A model generated the notes under the pieces. It had not been told where the DNA came from, made no database searches, and saw only the letters and a list, made by a program, of their open reading frames with translations. This document shows, piece by piece, positions 13,400 to 25,330 of a stretch of 64,000 bases of DNA (its first letter is position 1; each line of letters starts with the position of its first letter). The position numbers were made by a program, and so were the translations under genes. Source of the stretch: Lumbricus rubellus (Eukaryota > Annelida > Clitellata > Crassiclitellata > Lumbricidae); the NCBI GenBank assembly GCA_945859605.1, contig OX243815.1, positions 23,461,531-23,525,530 on the forward strand, written 5' to 3'.

Positions 13400-14234
13400 T
13401 ATTTCTTTGGGGATTATGCTCACGTAAGAAAAAATTATATTAATCTACCTGGATTGGTAACACGCATTATAGTGGGTGTCAATTATATACGGACAGCGAT
13501 CACGTCCGCATCATTTTATACAAGCAATTGCCCCTTAATGGAGGACTTAAAATAAATGACAAAATATTTATTCACGACGTTTAAAGGCTGTTTTGTGTAT
13601 GTTTATCATATTCTTTTTATACGGTTTTCAAGTTGTTATCATAAAGGTATACAATCGGTAACTATAACCGGAAGTCACGCTGGTTCCTTACTCACAAAAA
13701 TCATGATATCGATGTTGTGACGCTATAGACCTAATTGATTCTTCGCTGATCGGAAAACTGCGAAGTTTGTTATCTATACTGCGGTTCTAGTGAGAAAGAC
13801 ACAATAAACTATCTAAAGTAAGAGGGAGCAATCAGTAACTTTACTGGGCTGGAGGATTGTTAGTCATGCCTTAGTAATGTGTTTGTAAAGAACTTCTGAA
13901 ACGCGTCCCACCCACTTTGAACTCTGAATAAGCTTAATTTTAAAGTTCACTACTGGGACTAATGGGTATTAGTCCCAGGTTCACCCCAGCAGTTATTCTA
14001 TACTGCTGTATAATGAGTACATAAGACAGATACATCTGGACTATATATTTTCACAGTAGACTAGTGATGATTCTGGATACAGATACGTAGGCCTACAGCT
14101 AGCACCCGCGCTCGATCTAGTCTAGACTTTAGAGTTAGACGGTTCATCCACTTGAGGCGCTTTATAAATGTTTGCGATCGATCGAGACCATCGTTAGCCT
14201 AAGATTGTAGTCCTAGCCTAACAATACAATCATT

Positions 14235-15477
14235 ATAGTGATGTAGGCCTAGCTTTTCCGGAAAAGTATTTTGCCGGAAACGTTTCCGGAAATTTTCCGA
14301 AGAACCGGAAAAATAGGCCTACATTTAACTCAGAAGATATCAGAATTTCACACTCACAAATTTTTAGTTTTTTTTAACTTTTACTTCTGTCGATGCAAAC
14401 AATGTTGAACCTAAAACTAATTAATATAAGCTTATACGCGCAATAGCCTATAAACGCTGCATGTTCATTAGCAGAACTTTGACTAGAGTAGCCAAAAGTA
14501 TATAGTTGTAGCAATTCATTCGTTTCAATAATAATTTATATAGCGATCCTTAAAGAAACCCACTCAGAAGCGCTCCCAGCTAGTCCAACCACGGTGAAAG
14601 AAAAAAACTATGTTGCAGGGATCGTGTAAAAACTTATATAAACATGAAACATTCTATAGGCCTATATAGGCCTAACTATCAGATTCTATCAATAGGCCTA
14701 GGCTACTTCTTAAAAATTTCTCATTAATAGTTCACGGTTCATTAGCAGTTCAGACTAGAGTAGCCTAGGGCAAACTAGATGTAGGCTAGCTTGCATACAA
14801 TGCATAGGCCTATAGGAAAATGTTCAGGGCTTAACGACACTGTTTCATATCGAAGATGATTAGTGTCGGAGGCAGAGAACAACCTCACACTCCACGTTTA
14901 TATTGCGACCGAGCCACCCGCTGTAAAGATCCGACCGTGAATTGAACCCGGGCCGCCGGCGCGGCGAGCGGGCTACAACTTACTCGACCACGCAGGATCT
15001 TCATAGGCCTATAGGCCTAGGTAAGATATGTCTGCAGTCAGTAGTAAAAATTTCAAGTAAAAAAATGGTGTCAAGGCCTAGCCTATAGTATATCAATTGC
15101 TTTTTTTTGTCTTTCTATTTTCAAAACCACAAAAATTAAGGTGACTGAATGATAAAAATATTTTCTCTAAACTTACAGCGAAGAAGCTTAATTGCATTTA
15201 ACTCCTAAATGTATTTTTTGGGCCGTGTGAACAATCTGAACAATGATCACTGGGCTACTCACTAGCACTAGCAGTGCCATCTTTTGAATAAACTATGTAT
15301 TTAGTAGCATTGTATTGAAAGAAAATTTCGAACTTAACTCCTCAGAATGAGTATGTATTTAATAATATTTTATTGGTGGAAAATATGTCGGACAGTTTCC
15401 GGAAAAATACGATGGAAAGTTTCCGAAACTTTCCGGAAAGATATTAAACTTTCCGGACAAAATTTCAGCCTCACAAC
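14235..15477. mobile_element. candidate DNA transposon with TTTCCGGAAA subterminal repeats
   Basis: CCGGAAA/TTTCCGG motifs cluster at 14257-14312 and again, in the other orientation, at 15389-15460. The outer ends resemble each other as inverted repeats (TAGTGATGTAGGC against TAGTGTTGTGAGGC on the other strand), a form common in hAT elements. I find no clean 8 bp duplication, and a SINE-like block lies inside. The boundaries are tentative. Confidence 0.4.
14815..15003 (-). mobile_element. tRNA-derived SINE
   Basis: On the minus strand a tRNA-like head begins near 15003: GTGGTCGAGTAAGTTG resembles an A box and GGGTTCAATTCACGG a B box, with GATCCTGC near the start and TCGGATC closing the head. 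About 110 bp of body follows. Arm pairing is degraded, so it is a SINE rather than a functional tRNA gene. Confidence 0.6.
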
Positions 15478-16118
15478 ACTACAATACATGATAATGCAAT
15501 GCTCCTAGTCAATTTTAGCTTATGGGCTATTTTGATTGTCCAGTAAAATTAAATAAACCTACGGTAGCCTACCTTAATTGGCTGTTTGCATGCTCATCAG
15601 TCATCACATTGCATCGATCCATTTTGTGCGAAATTTTTTTTCGATCTGTATGATGATGCTCCTATCTATAGTAGGCCTACGTGTCCCTCCTAGCGGTATC
15701 TCGTGGCCTGTTTGACCTCCTATTTGTAAGTAATGTAAGTTCTCTAATCAGCCTGTTACTGTACGAAAATTGGTTATTATTTTGATTATCATTTGAAAGT
15801 TACTGCATAAGTGATTAATTTTTGTCTTTCAATTGCCAGATGACGCTAGACATCACTAGTCCTACATGGCATAGTGGAATTTTACAAATTATTTATAATC
15901 TATGAGTTGCAAACATTTTGTGTCATCTGTTTTAGAAACGTAAATAAAAGATTAAAGTATATTTTTCTATGAATTAGTGTTTTGTTACGTTTAAGTAAAT
16001 TAAATAGTAATAGATAGCTATAACTGGCGAAACGAGCCAGTACTTTATAACTGACATCTTGCTGAGCGAAGGTGACTTTATTAACGCAATGCGACTTTTA
16101 ACACAGTGCTAAAATAAG

Positions 16119-16270
16119 TAAGAGGAGATCTCGGCGCAATTACAATATCGGGGACCGTAAGTGTAAAGTTTGGGTTAGTTTTAGGGTTAGTGTCGTCATT
16201 ATACTGTCCAAAGATACTACATGCATTCACTGCACTGTCCCCGATACTGCAATTGCGCCATATTCTCTTA
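16119..16270. mobile_element. 152 bp MITE with a TTAGGG-like core
   Basis: The ends are inverted repeats: GGCGCAATTACAATATCGGG at the left, and on the other strand at the right GGCGCAATTGCAGTATCGGG. The outer flank is TAAGAG on both sides. The core holds GGGTTAGTTTTAGGGTTAG, a motif shared with the MITE at 27017-27227. It lies about 540 bp upstream of the alpha-SNAP ATG. Confidence 0.7.
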
Positions 16271-16304
16271 ACTATTCGATTTTCCTCTAAAATCTAGTAA
16301 CTAA

Positions 16305-16445
16305 AAGGTTTCGAGTTCGAATATACATCAGGCCGCCGCTTAGGGACCCTGAGCAAGTCTTTCACTCGCAATTGCTCATGCACTTCGGCGTGTAATTCTG
16401 ATTCAATGTCCACACTGTAGTCAGGAACGCCTCTGAGTGGAAATC
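16305..16445 (+). mobile_element. SINE fragment, same family as 22440-22640
   Basis: Begins with a B-box-like GAGTTCGAATAT, then a body (GAGCAAGTCTTTCACTCGCA, then CACTTCGGCGTG, then CGCCTCTGAGTGG) that matches the minus-strand SINE at 22440-22640 almost segment by segment. The tRNA-like head is incomplete at its 5' end. Confidence 0.65.
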
Positions 16446-16808
16446 TTGAAGTGGTGCTATAACAAGTGCTCATGCAAATAAACAAATGCTCATACATACA
16501 TATATACATGCCAAGTGTACCAGCTTTGACATTGAGAGCAGCCTCAAACCATTGTCAATCCAGTTAATGATGGTCATGGACGACATTGTAGATTGTGCTG
16601 CAGCCTTGGGAACTTAATGAACCTCTCAGTGCTCAGTGTATGGACATTGTGTTTTGCAAGAAAACCAAAATTTCAAGAAGGCAGAGACAAGAAATCTGCT
16701 GATATGAGATTGCAGAAACAAGCTTCTTGTTTATGGAATCAAGCGGGATTTCAGTTTAGTGTCTTGAATGAACGCTTGTTGAAGTATTTCTGTTCTGTTC
16801 TGATAGGA

Positions 16809-19800
16809 ATGACTGAGCATGAAAAGAAAGGCAAAGACCTTTTGTCCCAAGCAGATAAGAAATTGCATTCTGTTGGTGGACTTTTTGGGTCACTTTTTGG
16901 GTAAGTAGTGATGACAGCCTGCATTCTAGGCAATATCGCCTGCAGGTTGTACTGCTTTTCACTGTCATCTGTATCTAACTCTTTAGAAATGGAGTCTTGC
17001 AGCTGAATTCTGCTGATAGGTTAAATTGAATCGAATTTCAATGCAATTGAAAACCGTTATGGCTGTACTTTAGGTGTAATTATGTCATTCTATAAAATAA
17101 TGTCATTTTATCATTAAAATTATTTTCGATCTATTTATAGATTTGAATATAATGTTGCTTAAAGGTGATTACCAACTGACACCGTTGTTTCAGCATTGAT
17201 CAGATCCCTTTACTAGTTAAGTTCAGAAGGAAAATCATGAGTAAAAATTCGGTATATGTGGCAATTTAACTGAATTACTATAACTTACGTTTGCTAATAT
17301 TTCAACAGATGTTTGTAACCTGTGTTCTTGGTATATGCTTAAAGGTACTAATACTGTATTATGTTTGTATATTTTTGTACAAATTTGTATGCATGCATAT
17401 TTTTTAGGGGATCAGAAAAAGTAGACGATGCAGTCGAGTTATATGCGAAAGCCGGCAATGCGTTCAAAATGGCGAAGAACTGGAAAGGTACAATTAAAAT
17501 GTGATTAAATATTTATAGAATCTTGTAAAAGTCAAGGTGGTGAAATCTTAATCTGATTTTAAATGTACAGATGTTTAAAAATTAAATTATTGAAATTCTG
17601 TCATAAAATAAACTGTTGGAGTACAATGGAGCACTAACCCAAGATTTGATCTGCTGATGCATAAAAATGTGATGCAAGTTGAATTTTAAAAGTTGTTTTT
17701 GTGTTTACTAAGTAAAAAAACAACAAACGGCAATACTTCAATGCCAGTAACACGTTCATAGTTGTGTATGATTGACCATTTCTCTAATGTAAATTGCTGA
17801 TGTTTTGCTGATTAACTACTTTATTGTATGCTTGAGTACCGTAGTTAAGTTGCTTGTAGAATTTAATAGAATCAAGTTGATTCGTTTATGTTTTCTGCAG
17901 TTTGGTTCCTCTTGTAACTTTTAGCGGCTGGAGATGCTTTCTGCAAAGCTGCAGCTCTGGAGATAAAATGTAAAAGCAATCATCAAGCGGCTTCTCAGTA
18001 TGTTGAAGCAGCCAACTGCTACAGAAAGACAAACACCAGTGGTAAGCTTGACTTTAAAACTTTTCAATAACTTTTCTAGCTCTATTATGTTAATTTGCTT
18101 GATTTGATGTAATTATCACTTGCTCCTAAGCCATTGGCTGACAGTGTAGCAATGCCATCCAATAAATTTTGGAGTTGTCTTTCAAATAATGTTATGCATA
18201 TCTCTGTCTAGTTTCAGAATTTGATTATTCATGTATTTATTATAATCGATATGTTTTAGTATATTATGTCTTTAATAGTTTTGCTTGTGACACAATGTGT
18301 TGCAAACTAATAAGTTAGTAATAAGTTAGAGCAACTTATCGAAATTGTACATACATGCATAGCTGCATGTTATTGTTTTGAGCGCATTATCATACAAAGC
18401 CCAAGTGAGAGATATCGGTATGAAAAATAATATTTAGGTACTTATTGTCTATTTCAAAATAATGCTGCACTAAAGATATAGTCTGTTTTGTAACAGATAA
18501 GTTTCTTTAATGTTGTTTCTGTACTACAATTTGTTTATCTAATATCATGTCTAATAATAATAATAATATTGTCTACAAATTGCTGTAATGCAAATTGATA
18601 TAAAATCTGAGGAATTAGTTGATTTGTGCTTATTTATGTGACTTTTATAGAGGCTGTGAAGATTTTACTGAAAGCCGTTGAAATCTACACTGATATGGTG
18701 AGAATGATGATACATGATGAGTCACAAATCAAATTTTTTCATTTTCGATGATATGCAGATACCACACTTAATCCCTTTTTGTCTACGATGTCTTAAACGG
18801 TTATCGTTTTGCAACTTTATGTATGTAAGTAAGTGAGTAGGTATATAGCCTTTGTCAATCCATTTGCAAACGCATAATGTGACATCAAACTAGAATGCAG
18901 AATAAAACAAATAATAATAAGGTTAAGTACAATAATAATACTGTAATAAAATAGAGGCAGCCATACACAGGCACCATTTATCAAGTTGATGATGTTAAGT
19001 GTTTAAGGAAATGGTCGGTTCATGGGTCACCGTAGGTGCTACAAAGGTGCCATACTCAGGGTAACTGCAGCTTTAAATAGTGCATTCTAATAGCCGGTTA
19101 AAGGTGCTTATCGATAACAATGTTGGTTTTGTTAAAAACGAAACAAGGTGTGTCTGTAGGTAACTGATAATTATTAATTAAACAGTTGGTTGGGAAGTTC
19201 ACCTTCAATATGCTGTTTGACACGCATAAGACAGATCATGATTTTCTTATTGTGATTCTGCGCTTGACATTTTCAAAGGAGGAACTGGCTGAAGTGGGTA
19301 ATAGTTTGACCTGGCTGATTCAGAATGGTAGCTGGAATTCAGTGTCAGAAGGCTTTTGAATGTTGTCTGACTTAAGACAACAAACTAAGACATTCTTTAG
19401 TCACCTTGCATGGCCTTTTATCATGTGTTTTTTTCTAAAGAAAAAAATCAAATCTCTTAAATATGTTTTATGCCTTGTTACAGGGAAAATTTCGAATTGC
19501 TGCGAAACATCATGTGACCATTGCTGAGATTTTTGAGAAAGAGGATGCCAACATTCCAAAGGTAAAGTCACATATTGTATTTAATAGCGAAAGAAATTGG
19601 GAATGAGATTAATTGCTCTGGTAAGTCAGGTGTCATGACGGGATTGGTGCAGGGTGTTCGCGGTCGCGGTAGACCTAGAATATGCTGGCTTGATAACATC
19701 ACGCTGTGGACCGGTTTATCAGGAGCGGCGCTATTGCGGACTGTAAAGGATAGATCTTGCTGGAGTACTTTGGTCCACTCATGTAGCCAACCGTCGCGTA

Positions 19801-22800
19801 GCGACGTCGGCGTATTGACATGACATGACAAGTCAGGTAAATTGGGATTAAGGTTACTTGAGCTTTGATACACAGGAGTCACAATGCGGCACATAAATCT
19901 TTTGTAATATTATTAACACAGTGCACACTGTCTACTATGTGAGGGAAGTCGGTGTTTAAGACATGGACCATCATGAAAATTAGCTAAGTAAAAAATTTCC
20001 TCCTACCCATGTTCACATTTTTCTGCATTTGGTTGACCTTTATGTGCGTATCAGGACATTTTTTACATATATGTGACCCGGTCTATGAAAAGGGACCACA
20101 ACGCGGGATTTATTTACCGAGATACAGGCCTTAGAACATGGTCACCCATCGAAATATCGAAATCGGGTTTTCACTGGGATTCGCTAGATGACTCTTCTGT
20201 CTATCAAATTTTCATAATGGTTCACAGAAATCATTTGATATTATTAGGTTTTCTTATTGTAATATTAGAGCACATAAAAGGGACTGCAAGGCGGCATCCT
20301 TATTGTCGGGGTATTATGACAGTAGAATATTTTTTGGAAACGGTTTTAATGATGAATCTATGATTATAATTATAGTAATGCGCTAAATAATTCATTCTAC
20401 ATGTCTATGCAGCGCTTTGATTTCCATGTTTCTAAATATAAAGTGTAAGGTTCAACAAACAGCGATATTCGGATTATTCACTTCAATTGCGTTTTCCGAA
20501 GATCTCGTTTTTCAGGTACATCACGTTGTAAAGTTTAAAAAAAATAGAAAAGATAATAGTGCTGTGTCACATAATACATCATTCTTTTCAGAATTTTGTG
20601 CTGATCATGGTGGTATACATAAGTCCATTCCCGCGTTGTGGTCCCTTTTCATAGACCGGGTCACATATATTTTTAAAGTACCTCATAAAAATCCTTTGTG
20701 TGGATGTTCTAAGTTGACGGTCCGTAACAGATGAGTTTTGGGAATTATTGTGTATTTTAGTAATGCTGCAGTCTGCATGCCATTGCCTACGTATCTTTCG
20801 TGTGTTATATGGAAGCAATTTTTATATTAATTTTGCTGTTTATGACTGTTCGTAGGCGATCATGCACTATGAGATGGCGGCTGACTATTACAAAGGAGAG
20901 GAGTCTTCATGGTTAGTTGATGTCATTGCTTCTAAATCTCTTGAGGATAATTTATGATGAGCCCTCGTCATCATCAGCTCTGTTCGTTTATTTCTAGCAT
21001 ACTTTCCCCAAGAACTGGTGGTCGAAGCCAGACTGACTTTCTCTATTCACCGCAGTTCATTCTAGACAGAACAAAGATGGTCTCCAACCATCATCTCTCT
21101 CAACCTTTATCAACATGTCACCTTCAGCAACATGTATAATTGTATATACACCCTTTAGGTGCTATGCTATGACTCACAACATTATATGTATAATCTATAT
21201 ATATCTGTATATGTAATGCATATGTTATATATCTTTGCATATATATGTTGAGGCCAGTGGTTCTCAACGTCTTTAGTGCTGCAATCTCTTGATAATATTT
21301 CCAAAGTCGTGGTGGCCCCTACACTAGAATTACTAGGTTCACTTCCTTAAGTCCATTTTCCTTAAAGTTCCATCTGACCGCTGACAAATCATAAGCAAGT
21401 CTTTTGGTGTTCGACTCATAGATTGAGCAGCACCGGTTTAGGCGCTTGCATTGCATGTTCTTCTTTCCCTTCTGCATGTACATTATTATAATTGTGGTTG
21501 TACTGTTAAAACTGGTCAATGGCTAAATTTTTATGGTTTTTATGTTTTTACTGCTGCAGTGCTGCCAACAAGTGTCTTGTCAAAGTGGCTCAGTTTGCTG
21601 CGGAGGCTGAACAATACGACAAAGCCATTGCCATCTATGAAAAGGTACTTGATGCGCTATTAAGGTACTTGATGCACTATTAAGGTACTTGATGCACTAT
21701 TAAGGTACTTGATGCACTATTAAGGTACTTGATGCGCTATTAAGGTATGTTATGCACTATTAAGGTACTTGATGCACTATTAAGGTACTTGATGCACTAT
21801 TACTGGAACACTCTGGTGAAATATACGTGCAGATAACAACAATCTGGTAAAGACATTGCAGAATAGACACAGAATAATTTATCCTTAAGTTATAAGTCAA
21901 CTACTCATTCAACTGATTAGTGCTTATGTGAAGAACAGTCTTTTGTGCATTTCTGCTCAGCTTCTGAAACCCAGTGATGTGAATCGCCGGGACAGATGGG
22001 GAGATAGTACTTCCAAAGTTTTGACTTAGGCCCATCTGTCCTGTTGCGTAAATTTTTATGACTTGCATTGTAGTACAAAATACTCAGAAATTTATATTAT
22101 TTGCTAAAAAATGTAAGAAACAAAATTATTACTGGGAAACTTAAAACAAGTGTGTTTTGCATGAAGAATTGAAGATTGTATGCTAATCTGTTAACAAATG
22201 TTTGTTTTTTGTCCAGATCGCCATTTCTGGTATGGACAACCGTTTATTGCGCTATGGTGCTAAAGATTATTACTTCCGTGCTGGACTCTGTCGTATGTGC
22301 AACGATGTGCAGGATGCGTCCAATGCTGTCCATCGGTACGAAGATATGTTCCCTGCATTTGGAGATTCGAGGGAATGCATCTTTCTTAAGGTATATTCTA
22401 TTGCTATTAATATGAAAAGTAAGACTCATCATTGTTTGTATGTGCACTTGTTATAGCGCCCCTTCAATCTCTCTACTCAAAGGCGCTCCCGATTGCAGAG
22501 CGGACACTGCATTGGAGTTTCACGCCGAAGCGCTTAGCAATTGTGAGTGAAAGACTTGCCCAAGGTCCTTACACGGCGAGGTGGATTCGAACCTCGAACA
22601 TTCTGGCTCCAAGGCAACGACGCCACCATTACACCACCGTGCCCCACATTATGACCCTACCCAGGCTACCCTAACATATGGCTTGGGACACTCTTGCTCA
22701 TTTCCTGCTCTCCAGCTTTTGAACCAGCAATGGATAAATATCAAAATTTTCTCGATATGGTATCGATGCATAACTGGACTTGCCGAAACCAAATTACACG

Positions 22801-23360
22801 CCTGTGTACGCAGGCAGCTTGACCACGGGTTCTTTCACAAAAGCTATGTAACCTGTGCATGACAACAACTTTTCTATCACACGCCCACTGTATGGCGGAG
22901 TTGTTTGCAACACTTGTTTAATATCTAAACAATAAATTTCTTGTTATATCTTTGAAGCAAGTTTAGATTGTCAGTACAAAAGATCTTAGCTTGGTTCAGC
23001 AATGTTAAATGCAGTTAAGTTCTGAGAACTTGCAAGCATGACATTGAACCTCTCCGAAAGCCATCTAAAAACCATTAACGACGGATTTAAACTCTCATGC
23101 GTAACTATACATCAATGCACAAGTGATTATTATATATTGTGCTTTAGTTTGGAAATTATTTGATAATGATGCATATATTTGTTCAATTGTTCTTACTTTC
23201 TTTGGTGTAGCAACTCATAGCCGCTTGCTCTGATCAGGACTCCAGCGCTTTTGAAAATGCTGTCGCAGAATTCACCCGTTTTATCCACCTTGACAATTGG
23301 TATCACAAACTTCTGCAACGTATCGGGAAAGGTCTTGAAGCAGAGTACGACTTGAAATAG
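16809..23360 (+). CDS. NAPA: alpha-soluble NSF attachment protein (alpha-SNAP), 9 exons
   Basis: Adaptor that binds SNARE complexes and recruits the ATPase NSF to take them apart after membrane fusion; cytosolic and peripheral on membranes. Exons: 16809-16900, 17408-17487, 17925-18041, 18651-18697, 19484-19561, 20856-20911, 21560-21644, 22217-22390, 23211-23360. All splice sites are GT/AG, phases agree, and the product is 292 residues against about 295 in vertebrates. Recognisable stretches in order: GLFGSLFGGSEK (membrane-attachment loop), NAFKMAKNW, AVEIYTDMGKFRIAAKHH, MAADYYKGEES, ANKCLVKVA, DYYFRAGLC, MFPAFGDSRE. The C-terminus ends AEYDLK, without the acidic-Leu-Arg tail seen in vertebrate proteins. 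The ATG at 16809 gives an N-terminus of normal length. A further 5' exon is possible because an acceptor-like sequence abuts it. The donor of exon 7 lies in a tandem array described separately. Confidence 0.95.
19575..19850 (+). mobile_element. RTE/LINE-like 3' fragment in an alpha-SNAP intron
   Basis: A short open frame encodes VRGRGRPRICWLDNIT, then TGLSGAALLRTVKDRSCW, then STLVHS. This resembles the C-terminal tail of LINE ORF2 proteins (GRGRPR..W.DN..WTGL...A...DR..W..LVH). It is followed by a short TGACA-type tail. Strongly 5' truncated; lies between exons 5 and 6, in the sense of the gene. Confidence 0.7.
20071..20664. mobile_element. 594 bp element with ~38 bp terminal inverted repeats
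   Basis: The left end TGTGACCCGGTCTATGAAAA and the right end TTTTCATAGACCGGGTCACA are perfect inverted repeats that extend inward through GGGACCACAACGCGGG. ATAT-type sequence lies outside both ends. Two open frames inside (20073-20363 and 20417-20734) resemble no protein I know and run through the repeat arms, so I treat the element as non-autonomous. It occupies the intron between alpha-SNAP exons 5 and 6. Confidence 0.8.
21641..21800 (+). repeat. 20 bp tandem repeat that copies the exon 7 splice donor of alpha-SNAP
   Basis: Eight units of AAGGTACTTGATGCACTATT-type sequence in register, the first beginning with the last bases of exon 7. Each unit presents AAG|GT. The GTs are at 21645, 21665, 21685, 21705, 21725, 21745, 21765 and 21785; the sixth unit reads AAG|GTATGT. 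Confidence 0.95.
22440..22650 (-). mobile_element. tRNA-derived SINE in an alpha-SNAP intron
   Basis: On the minus strand the head GGGGCACGGTGGTGTAATGG carries an A-box-like TGGTGTAATGG, and GAGGTTCGAATCCACC is a good B box. The body (TTGGGCAAGTCTTTCACTCA, CGCTTCGGCGTG, CGCCTTTGAGTAGAG) ends in GGGGCGCTATA. Same family as 16305-16445; a 3' end fragment is at 58252-58292. Confidence 0.8.
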
Positions 23361-24250
23361 TATTGAAATGTGATTGTTATCGGTTGCCTCATATTAAATG
23401 CTACTCGACAACATTTGAGATATATTTTAAGAGGATTACGGATTTTAATTTAATTTTAAATGTTTATTTTAAATAATTACAACTTGAATGATATTTATCG
23501 ATATTGATTATATTATTGAGTCTTAATTGGTTGAGAACTTCGTACAAGTTTTGTGTGCAATGTTTATTTTAAATTTAAAGTAGAGCAGTGAATTTGTTTA
23601 ATTGCATTTTCTTTACGTTCGAAACGTACTGCACGTAATTCAGGTGAAAATAAGACAAGTAAGATTGAAAATGTGTTATCACACTTTTTGTGATTTCTTA
23701 ATTTCTAACTGAATCAGGATACTGTTGTAGTGACACAATCAGTAATAATGGATCGAATAATGATAAAAATGATTGTAGAGTTCGTAGACACTCTACCAAG
23801 TTACTAGTGCCACAATCAATAATAATGGATCAAATAATGATAATATGATGATAATGATGATGATCATAATAATAATGATAGCAGTTATAGTTATAGTAAG
23901 GCCTGAACCAATGACCGCTTGTATTGTGAGCAAAGTTAATGCCTGTCTAATTAAAGGACTTTCCCTTTTTCCACTGCGACAGTATTATTATTAGTCTTCT
24001 TACTATGGATTCACTGCTTGCAGATGATTCAGCTGCAAGGTCAGAAGTGAAGCCGAGTGAGATCTAGAGTAGAATTTAAGGAGAAAAGCAAATAGCATGC
24101 TGTGGATCGAGAGACGGCCAGATGATAATGTGACATGGAGAAGAAAACTAACTGATGAACGGTCGCTAAATAAATGTATATAATATAGGTTTATGTACAC
24201 AATATATACAATAAACGAATCTTAAATTTATATAGAAAATTTATGTAGGC
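23361..24250 (+). other. 3' UTR/flank of alpha-SNAP
   Basis: AT-rich sequence after the stop. Candidate polyadenylation signals are ATTAAA at 23393-23398 and AATAAA at 24169-24174 and 24210-24215; which one is used cannot be told. Two similar ~45 bp segments (GTGACACAATCAGTAATAAT near 23730 and a near copy near 23810) form a short duplication. Confidence 0.5.
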
Positions 24251-24419
24251 CTAGTTTTGCGACGTCTTTGACCTACAAAACGATCGAAGTTTACAGACGA
24301 TGCCGATCGAAGCAATACCAAGTCTCCTCCCATCCACTCGATAGATTCAGTGGCGGCGTTCTGATGACCTGCAGTGACAGTTGACGATAAATGGACTGGG
24401 ATTAGGTCTATTCAAGCAC

Positions 24420-25330
24420 CCACCCTCCCTCCCTCCTTCCCTCTCTCTTTCCCTCACTCCCTTCTTCCCTCACTCCCTCTTTCCCGCCCTCCAACATACA
24501 ATGAGACGATGAAGAGTTACGATTCGTAGCACGATTATCGACGCCGCCGCCACTGAGGCCAACAGCCGCGCTGCCTCTCTCTCTCCCTCCGCCGATCGAT
24601 TCTCCCGGATTCTATCCGGCGGCCGAGGAGACTGCGTTGTCAAATGAAACCGACTAAAACAAATCTTCCATCTATCGGTGTCCAACGTATTGTGAAATAT
24701 GCTGCGAAGGAGGAGGGATGGGGTAGGGAAGAGCAAGGGTAGGTGAATGGCGAGGAAGATCGAGGACAAGAATGAGAAAGGAAGTGATGGGGTAGAGACG
24801 AACAGAGGAAATACGATCAGAAGAATGGGGGGTGGGGCAGAAGAATTGGCCACAATAGTCTTTTTCTGTCCATCTATCCTTTTAATTTCTTTCTTTATGT
24901 TCTCTGGTTACTTTCCTTCAGTCTTTCACCTCTGTCCCGCCCCCGGACCCTCTCAATCGCCTTTCCCAACATATCGTCAATCCTTCTTTTCTTCTCTTTC
25001 TTCTTCTGCTTTCTTTCATTTCTTCATTTGCTAATTCTTTTTTCTTCCTCCTTTTAAGATTCACCCGTGTACCTTCTTTCTATCCTAACTTCTTTCATTC
25101 TATCCTTCATTCGTTCCTTCGTCCATTCATTTCTATTTCAATACTCCCTCCCTCCCTCCCTTCCTTCCTTCCTTCCTTCCATCCTTCCCTCCCTCCTTCC
25201 TTCCTTCCTTCCTTCCTTCCTTCCTTCCTTCCTTCCTTCCTTCCTTCCTTCCTTCCTTCCTTCCTTCCTTCCTTCCTTCTTTCGTTCCCTCCTTCCTACC
25301 TACTTTCGTTCCCTCCTTCCTACCTACCTA
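24420..25330. repeat. pyrimidine-rich tracts with a CCTT microsatellite
   Basis: Plus-strand pyrimidine runs at 24420-24490 and 24950-25140, then near-perfect (CCTT)n at about 25158-25280. The open frames on both strands here are products of the repeat and are not genes. Confidence 0.9.

Larger units (their letters stand above)
13400..16808. promoter_or_regulatory. shared intergenic region between the head-to-head JIP3/4 and alpha-SNAP genes
   Basis: The two start codons face away from each other across 3.4 kb, so both promoters and 5' UTRs should be here. I see no clear TATA box, initiator or CpG island. Much of the interval is repeat-derived (listed separately). A possible splice acceptor sits immediately before the alpha-SNAP ATG (tctgttctgttctgatag), which would put that gene's promoter further upstream, ahead of a 5' UTR exon. 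Confidence 0.5.

Noticed and set aside
13400..13423. Extension of JIP3/4 exon 1 to a GTG at 13423
   Set aside because: No ATG is there; the ATG at 13399 has good context and gives the expected N-terminal length.
14930..15003. Functional tRNA gene on the minus strand
   Set aside because: Tail and arms do not pair well and the sequence continues into a repeat body.
16593..16808. Upstream extension of alpha-SNAP from an earlier in-frame ATG at 16593
   Set aside because: It would add 72 residues not found in the family, and an acceptor-like tract directly precedes the ATG at 16809.
20073..20734. Two plus-strand genes of 96 and 105 codons
   Set aside because: They run through the terminal inverted repeats of a transposon and match no family known to me.
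22560..22640. Functional tRNA gene on the minus strand
   Set aside because: A and B boxes are present but the acceptor stem does not close and a SINE body follows.
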